The notes below the pieces were generated by a model. The model saw only the letters and a program-made list of their open reading frames with translations. It did not search any database and was not told the DNA's origin. A stretch of 19,063 bases of DNA from CAVWDI01 sp046259385 (GTDB lineage: Bacteria; Chloroflexota; Anaerolineae; Anaerolineales; UBA4823): assembly GCA_046259385.1 (NCBI GenBank), contig JBJYWI010000177.1, positions 1 through 19,063 on the forward strand, in the 5' to 3' direction. Made by a program: the position numbers and the translations under genes. This document shows, one piece after another, positions 14,948 to 19,063 of this stretch. Within the stretch, counting starts at the first letter, position 1. The number at the start of each line of letters is the position of its first letter.

Positions 14948-16162
14948 TTGAAAAATCCCCTCCGCTTACTTGCAATCAGCAATTATCCTTCAGATACGAG
15001 ACCAGTCAACCAAGTCTTTGTTCGTGCTATGCTGCTTGAGTTAGCCTCTCGCGGTGTTGATGTAACAGTGATTGCTCCGGAATCTTTTTCAAACCTGGCA
15101 AAAACAGGAACGAAATTTAGACTGGCTCCCTCATTTGAACTGAGAGATGGACTTCCGATCCACCGCCCTCGTTACCTCACTTTATCAAATATATCCTTAC
15201 CTTTTGGGATTAGAACTTCCCGGTGGGGAGGTAAGGCATATATCAACGCAGCACTGCGGGTGGTTAAGGAAAAAAATAAACAATTTGATGTATGCATGGG
15301 TCACTTTTTATCTCCCCACGGTCGTGCTGCAGCAAGAATTGGACAGCAGTTAGATATCCCATCTGTGGTCTCATTGGGGGAATCGAGTTTTGAGAGGCAC
15401 GATTTTGCGTATAGCCAGCAAGAAATCAGCCAGCTCTTTGACCAATTCGCAGGTGTGATTGTAAATTCGGATTTGATCAAGGAGCACTGTGTACAACGAT
15501 ATAGCCTTGAAGAAACCAAGACCCGGGTTTTCCCAAATGGGGTAGATGAGAAACATTTTTATCCCAGGGATCGGAAACTAGCTCGTGAACAATTAGGGCT
15601 ACCATTGGAACAACCGATTCTCATTTCTGTGGGCCAGTTCATTGAGCGTAAGGGTCCTCTAAGGGTGCTCGAAGCCATCGAATCTAGACCTGATATTGGG
15701 GTGGTATTCCTGGGACATGGCCCACAAGAACCCAAAGGTCCTCAAATTCTTTTCAAGGGGGTGGTACCTCATGAAGATATCCCAACCTGGTTGAGCGCTG
15801 CGGATGCTTTTGTATTACCGACTCTGGACGAAGGTTGCAGTAATGCAATTCTTGAGGCTCTCTTTTGTGGTTTGCCGGTGGTGTCGTCAGATCTTCCGTT
15901 TAATCACAGCATTCTCAATAAAGATGTGGCTATTTTGGTGGATCCATTAAATATCGACTCAATAAGCAATGCAATCTTTGAGCTGATAGACAATCCTGAA
16001 CGCATGGAGAAAATGAGGCATGCAGCACTGAAACATGCAAAAGCGTTTCGATTGGCGGATCGCGCTGAGAAAATCGAGATGTTTTTACGCCAGTGTGTTG
16101 AGGAGTACTCTCCAGACGAGAGACCTTTTTATTCATTAGCTCAAGAATACTCTATAAGTTAA
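14948..16162 (+). CDS. GT4-family glycosyltransferase
   Basis: A 404-residue GT-B glycosyltransferase. The acceptor half starts with LRLLAISNYPSDTRPVNQVFV and LASRGVDVTVIAPES. The donor half has VFPNGVDEKHF (194-204), ISVGQFIERKGP (226-237), VVFLGHGP, the E-x7-E motif with E295 and E303 (DEGCSNAILEAL), and CGLPVVSS. All are typical of family GT4 retaining transferases that use nucleotide sugars. The start is TTG, because the first beta-strand begins at once and no ATG is available; the ribosome binding site is weak (CGGA). It begins 11 bases after the kinase-like gene. It probably adds one sugar of the repeat unit on the cytoplasmic side; donor and acceptor cannot be told from sequence. Confidence 0.9.
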   Translation: MKNPLRLLAISNYPSDTRPVNQVFVRAMLLELASRGVDVTVIAPESFSNLAKTGTKFRLAPSFELRDGLPIHRPRYLTLSNISLPFGIRTSRWGGKAYINAALRVVKEKNKQFDVCMGHFLSPHGRAAARIGQQLDIPSVVSLGESSFERHDFAYSQQEISQLFDQFAGVIVNSDLIKEHCVQRYSLEETKTRVFPNGVDEKHFYPRDRKLAREQLGLPLEQPILISVGQFIERKGPLRVLEAIESRPDIGVVFLGHGPQEPKGPQILFKGVVPHEDIPTWLSAADAFVLPTLDEGCSNAILEALFCGLPVVSSDLPFNHSILNKDVAILVDPLNIDSISNAIFELIDNPERMEKMRHAALKHAKAFRLADRAEKIEMFLRQCVEEYSPDERPFYSLAQEYSIS

Positions 16163-16209
16163 CCCTCAGATCCCCAAATATATAGCTATTGGATATTGAA
16201 GAGTAAGAA

Positions 16210-17526
16210 GTGAACATACTTCAACTAGTAATTATTGGCATTGTAGGATTTGCAGTTTCTGTGGCGATTTTTAAGAGACCCGCGGTCGGAGCTGCGTTAA
16301 TTTTGGGGTTCGTTCATTTTGAACGAGTACTTGTTTTCAATGGGATCAGCCTGGTAAAACTCTTATCGATTATTTGTATAGGCATACTTGTATTTCGAGT
16401 GCTCTCGATGGGTAAAGGTTTAAGGTTTGATCTGACCACATGGTTGATCGCACTTTTCATGGCATGGATCTCGATCACGGTTTTTTGGAGCTCAAATCAA
16501 ACGAACATTTTATCCGAATTGGTGAGCCTTATCTTGCAGAGCTTGATGTATTTTTTGATCATTAATCTTGTCCGTTCAAAAGATGACTTGAAGCTGGCAC
16601 TTTGGGGGCATGTGATTGGGGGAAGCGTCATGGCGGTTATCCTGTCCAGCACTATGATTAGCTTGAACTTCGTGCGAAGCACAGATTTAGAAATTGGTGG
16701 ATTAGGGATCAATTTAGCAGCAAGAATGGTTGGCCTCAATCTTCTACTAGCTGTCATTTTGTTTCAAATTGATGAGAGGCGTCTAGCAAAGATCATCTTA
16801 ATTGGCGTGGCGATTGTATCTGGAGTCGGCTCTCTGCTTGCCTTGAGCCGCGGGAACTGGTACGCACTAATCATGAGTGCAATTGCTTTATTCATTGTCT
16901 TGAATCTCAAAAAAGGGTATAAGTTTCCCTTCAAACAAATCTTACTGATCGCAGCTATCGGCTTAGTAACTTTGTACGTTGCCAACAGATATATATTTTC
17001 CGATTATGGTTTATCCAAGTTGCAGGAACGATCGGAATCGGCGATTACTTTTAGTGATGGTGCATCTGGTCGGTTTGGGATCTGGCAGACAGCTTTTACT
17101 CCATTCATGGAAAATCCAATTTTTGGAAATGGTTTTAATACATTCAAACGCTTAAACGAGTGGAAGCATACCGGTGCACACAATGCCTTTGTATTAATCG
17201 CTGTTGAGGATGGTTTGGTGGGGGTGCTCCTTTTCAGCTTGGTTTTAGGCAGTGTTTTTCTAAGCCTGGTGAATTTATTAAAAAAGGAGCATGGAAATCC
17301 CATTGCTCTGGGATGGGGCATGGCTTTATTCGTTTTTCTAGGAACGGTAAGCCTTGTGGACAGTGCGGTTAACAGGAAATATCTGTGGTTTGTGCTTGGA
17401 ATCATCTCTCTACTCGTCTTCTACTATGGGGATACTCAATCTTCGGAAGAGTCTGCAGTTGAAATTGCATCTGCGGGGAATATCAAAGCAGTAAAACAAC
17501 TCGCATATTTTGAAAAATCTGGATAG
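16210..17526 (+). CDS. O-antigen ligase/polymerase family membrane protein (Wzy/WaaL-like)
   Basis: A 438-residue, highly hydrophobic membrane protein with about 10-12 segments. The Wzy_C/O-antigen-ligase block is clear: SLLALSRGNWYALI (208-221), a periplasmic stretch with GRFGIWQTAF (287-296), ENPIFGNGFNTF (301-312), GAHNAFVLIAVEDGLVGVLLF (322-342). These include the Arg and His residues typical of this family, which transfers lipid-linked glycan chains or polymerises repeat units outside the membrane. In a cluster that also has a flippase, a Wzy-type polymerase is the more probable role. The start is GTG with a poor AAGAG ribosome binding site, 47 bases after the glycosyltransferase stop. 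The last about 35 residues are a charged cytoplasmic tail. Confidence 0.85.
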   Translation: MNILQLVIIGIVGFAVSVAIFKRPAVGAALILGFVHFERVLVFNGISLVKLLSIICIGILVFRVLSMGKGLRFDLTTWLIALFMAWISITVFWSSNQTNILSELVSLILQSLMYFLIINLVRSKDDLKLALWGHVIGGSVMAVILSSTMISLNFVRSTDLEIGGLGINLAARMVGLNLLLAVILFQIDERRLAKIILIGVAIVSGVGSLLALSRGNWYALIMSAIALFIVLNLKKGYKFPFKQILLIAAIGLVTLYVANRYIFSDYGLSKLQERSESAITFSDGASGRFGIWQTAFTPFMENPIFGNGFNTFKRLNEWKHTGAHNAFVLIAVEDGLVGVLLFSLVLGSVFLSLVNLLKKEHGNPIALGWGMALFVFLGTVSLVDSAVNRKYLWFVLGIISLLVFYYGDTQSSEESAVEIASAGNIKAVKQLAYFEKSG

Positions 17527-17528
17527 CC

Positions 17529-18734
17529 GTGATTAATTTATTGGAAGAAGGCCGAATATTATATATTTCGTCAACGGATGTCTCAATTGGGAACGGTCCT
17601 GGAGTTAATGAGCGGGAGTTTATCCTGGCTTTATATGGACTGATAGGAGATCGTGCTCATTTTCTAATTCCGCACCCAAAAGAAAAAATTGCTGAGTTGC
17701 CCGTTGATGCATGTACCTACTGTGCACCATACCAGCGGAATCTGTTCAACTATTGGAGCCATCTTGGATCACAGGTAAGGCAGGCGAATAAGTTATTGTC
17801 TGAGCGAGATTTTGATCTGGTAGTCGTTCGATTAACTCTCTTTCCATTATCCTCATTGGGCATTACACGCAAAGATCGCGTCCCATACGCTATTAAAACA
17901 TTAGGAGTAGGTCCGATCACTGTGCTGGATGAAAAAGGAGGCTGGTTTGGCAGGGCAATCAACAATATCAACCGCAGAATTTTCAGATACCTTGTGACGA
18001 ATGCGCTGGTTGCTGATTCGGATAGCGAATTGCATGTTGAAACCTTAAAGCGGGTGCTTGATGTTAATTCTGATTCTATTGTCTGGGTGGACAATACAGT
18101 TAATGTAAGCCGCTTTTTTCCATCTCCGAAAAAAGAGGCCAGGAGTGAACTTGGTTTAAATCAGTTCGATCCAATTATCGGGTATGTTGGGAGCCGGCCA
18201 TGGGAACGGGGTGGCATGCAGCTGGTCGAAGCTGCCCCCCGGTTACTGGAAAAATATCCAAATCTTGGGGTAGTTATTATTGGGGGAGGTAAAGAGCTTG
18301 AGGAGATGAAAAAGCGAGCTCAGGAATTAAGGGTTGATGATAGGTGCCGGTTTGAAGGTTATGTGCCGTTTGATAAGATTCCTGGCTACATCAACAGTTT
18401 GGATTTAGGTGCATCCATCAGCATCCGGGAGGATCGTCAGGTTAACTCCGAACTAAAAGTGCGCCAATACCTAGCCTGCGGCAAACCAGTTGTGATCAGC
18501 CCTGGAGGTAATGAATTCGTAATCGGAGAACATCTTGGTTCAGTGGTCCAACCGACGGATATCGATGTGATCACGAAGGAAATTGATAACTGGCTTTCTC
18601 TTACACCGGACGAAATTGAAGAATTCTCACAAAGAGCTGTAGAGTTCATGCGCACCAATCTCTCAATGGAAGCTGGGGTGTCCAAACGAATCAATCTTTG
18701 GGGTGATCGTTTACGGGCAGCTGAATCAATTTAA
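17529..18734 (+). CDS. Glycosyltransferase, GT4-like GT-B fold
   Basis: A 401-residue GT-B protein beginning only 2 bases after the polymerase stop. The C-terminal donor-binding half shows PIIGYVGSRPWERGG (215-229), LGVVIIGGGKELEEM, RCRFEGYVPFDKIPGYI, then SISIREDRQVNSELKVRQYLACGKPVVIS (297-323), with E301 and E308 about where the E-x7-E pair sits. The N-terminal half is less conserved but starts with a strand (RILYISSTDVS) and a glycine-rich GNGPGVNERE loop. The start is GTG; GGA is 6 bases upstream, giving weak support. It probably contributes a further sugar to the repeat unit; its specificity is unknown. Confidence 0.87.
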   Translation: MINLLEEGRILYISSTDVSIGNGPGVNEREFILALYGLIGDRAHFLIPHPKEKIAELPVDACTYCAPYQRNLFNYWSHLGSQVRQANKLLSERDFDLVVVRLTLFPLSSLGITRKDRVPYAIKTLGVGPITVLDEKGGWFGRAINNINRRIFRYLVTNALVADSDSELHVETLKRVLDVNSDSIVWVDNTVNVSRFFPSPKKEARSELGLNQFDPIIGYVGSRPWERGGMQLVEAAPRLLEKYPNLGVVIIGGGKELEEMKKRAQELRVDDRCRFEGYVPFDKIPGYINSLDLGASISIREDRQVNSELKVRQYLACGKPVVISPGGNEFVIGEHLGSVVQPTDIDVITKEIDNWLSLTPDEIEEFSQRAVEFMRTNLSMEAGVSKRINLWGDRLRAAESI

Positions 18735-18759
18735 TTTTGATATTCCACACACGTGCAAA

Positions 18760-19063
18760 ATGATGTCAATTAGACAAAAATCTTTGATTACCTCGCTTAT
18801 TCTAGTTATTTCATCATTGATTCTGTGGGCATGTACCTCTCAAAATCTGGATCAACCACAATTTAGCCAGATGGCAGGAAAAGCTATTGAAAATGACCAG
18901 GAATCTGTCAATAGAGTGCAAGATGTCCAAGAAGCGGAGAGCTTACCTTCTGAAGCGATCTCAAAATTGACTAATCCCAGCATGGAAACAGGTACATGCT
19001 TATCATCACCAGGATCATTGATAACTTTGTCTGGAAATTATTCTGTTTATATAAATAAGCAAT
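18760..19063 (+). CDS. Putative secreted lipoprotein (3' part cut off by window edge)
   Basis: An open frame from the ATG-ATG pair at 18760/18763 runs to the window end without a stop, giving 101 residues. The start MMSIRQKS is basic, followed by the hydrophobic stretch LITSLILVISSLILWAC and a lipobox LWAC at 22-25, with C25 as the predicted lipidated residue. After it comes a polar linker rich in Q, E, S and N (about 26-75), then CLSSPGSLITLSGNYSVYI, which resembles the start of a beta-rich repeat such as a right-handed beta-helix, though too little is visible to claim it. It begins 25 bases after the second GT4 stop and is probably the next cluster gene. A secreted glycan-processing or binding protein is possible (inference). 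Confidence 0.6.
   Translation, partial: MMSIRQKSLITSLILVISSLILWACTSQNLDQPQFSQMAGKAIENDQESVNRVQDVQEAESLPSEAISKLTNPSMETGTCLSSPGSLITLSGNYSVYINKQ

Overview
The window most resembles a chromosomal segment of an uncultured or environmental bacterium, probably Chloroflexota (Anaerolineae-like). That placement is inferred from the gene repertoire: a response regulator/thioredoxin-reductase fusion next to a cyclic-nucleotide-binding histidine kinase, a Sat-CysC fusion, and heavy use of TTG/GTG starts. No rRNA or marker gene is present to confirm it. I saw no insertion sequence, phage gene, CRISPR array, tRNA or rRNA.

Left edge (1-2032, minus strand): two genes of the glycolate oxidase type, glcD (complete) and glcE (running off the left edge), in the order glcD then glcE. 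Next to them (2164-2578, minus strand) lies a decayed threonine synthase gene. It keeps the N-terminal zinc-ribbon-like part and the extreme C-terminus, but has lost the whole catalytic middle and carries frameshifts. A 395-base gene-free stretch with a perfect 8-bp inverted repeat follows.

Signalling region (2974-8167, plus strand): a REC/glutaredoxin-like/thioredoxin-reductase-like fusion is followed after 3 bases by a cyclic-nucleotide-binding/histidine kinase/CoA-binding fusion. These are probably one operon. A NarL/LuxR-type response regulator comes next, with its own leader and a strong intrinsic terminator, and then a stand-alone, degenerate receiver protein. Together they look like a redox-, nucleotide- and CoA-responsive two-component module. 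Both thiol sites of the reductase fusion (CxxC of the Grx-like and of the TrxR-like domain) are absent, so it is more likely a sensor than a classical disulfide reductase.

Surface polysaccharide region (8427-19063, plus strand): a tightly packed, co-directional cluster with several overlapping or near-touching genes. It encodes an APS kinase fused to an ATP-sulfurylase domain that has lost its catalytic signatures, a sulfotransferase, a Wzx-like flippase, a nucleotidyltransferase/thymidylate-kinase-like fusion, a second P-loop kinase-like protein, two GT4 glycosyltransferases flanking an O-antigen ligase/polymerase-like membrane protein, and the start of a lipoprotein. The logical reading is synthesis, PAPS-dependent sulfation, export and polymerisation of a sulfated exopolysaccharide or surface glycan. 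The most interesting points are the pseudo-Sat/CysC fusion, the two unassigned kinase-like proteins in a sulfated-glycan cluster, and the sensor fusions directly upstream.
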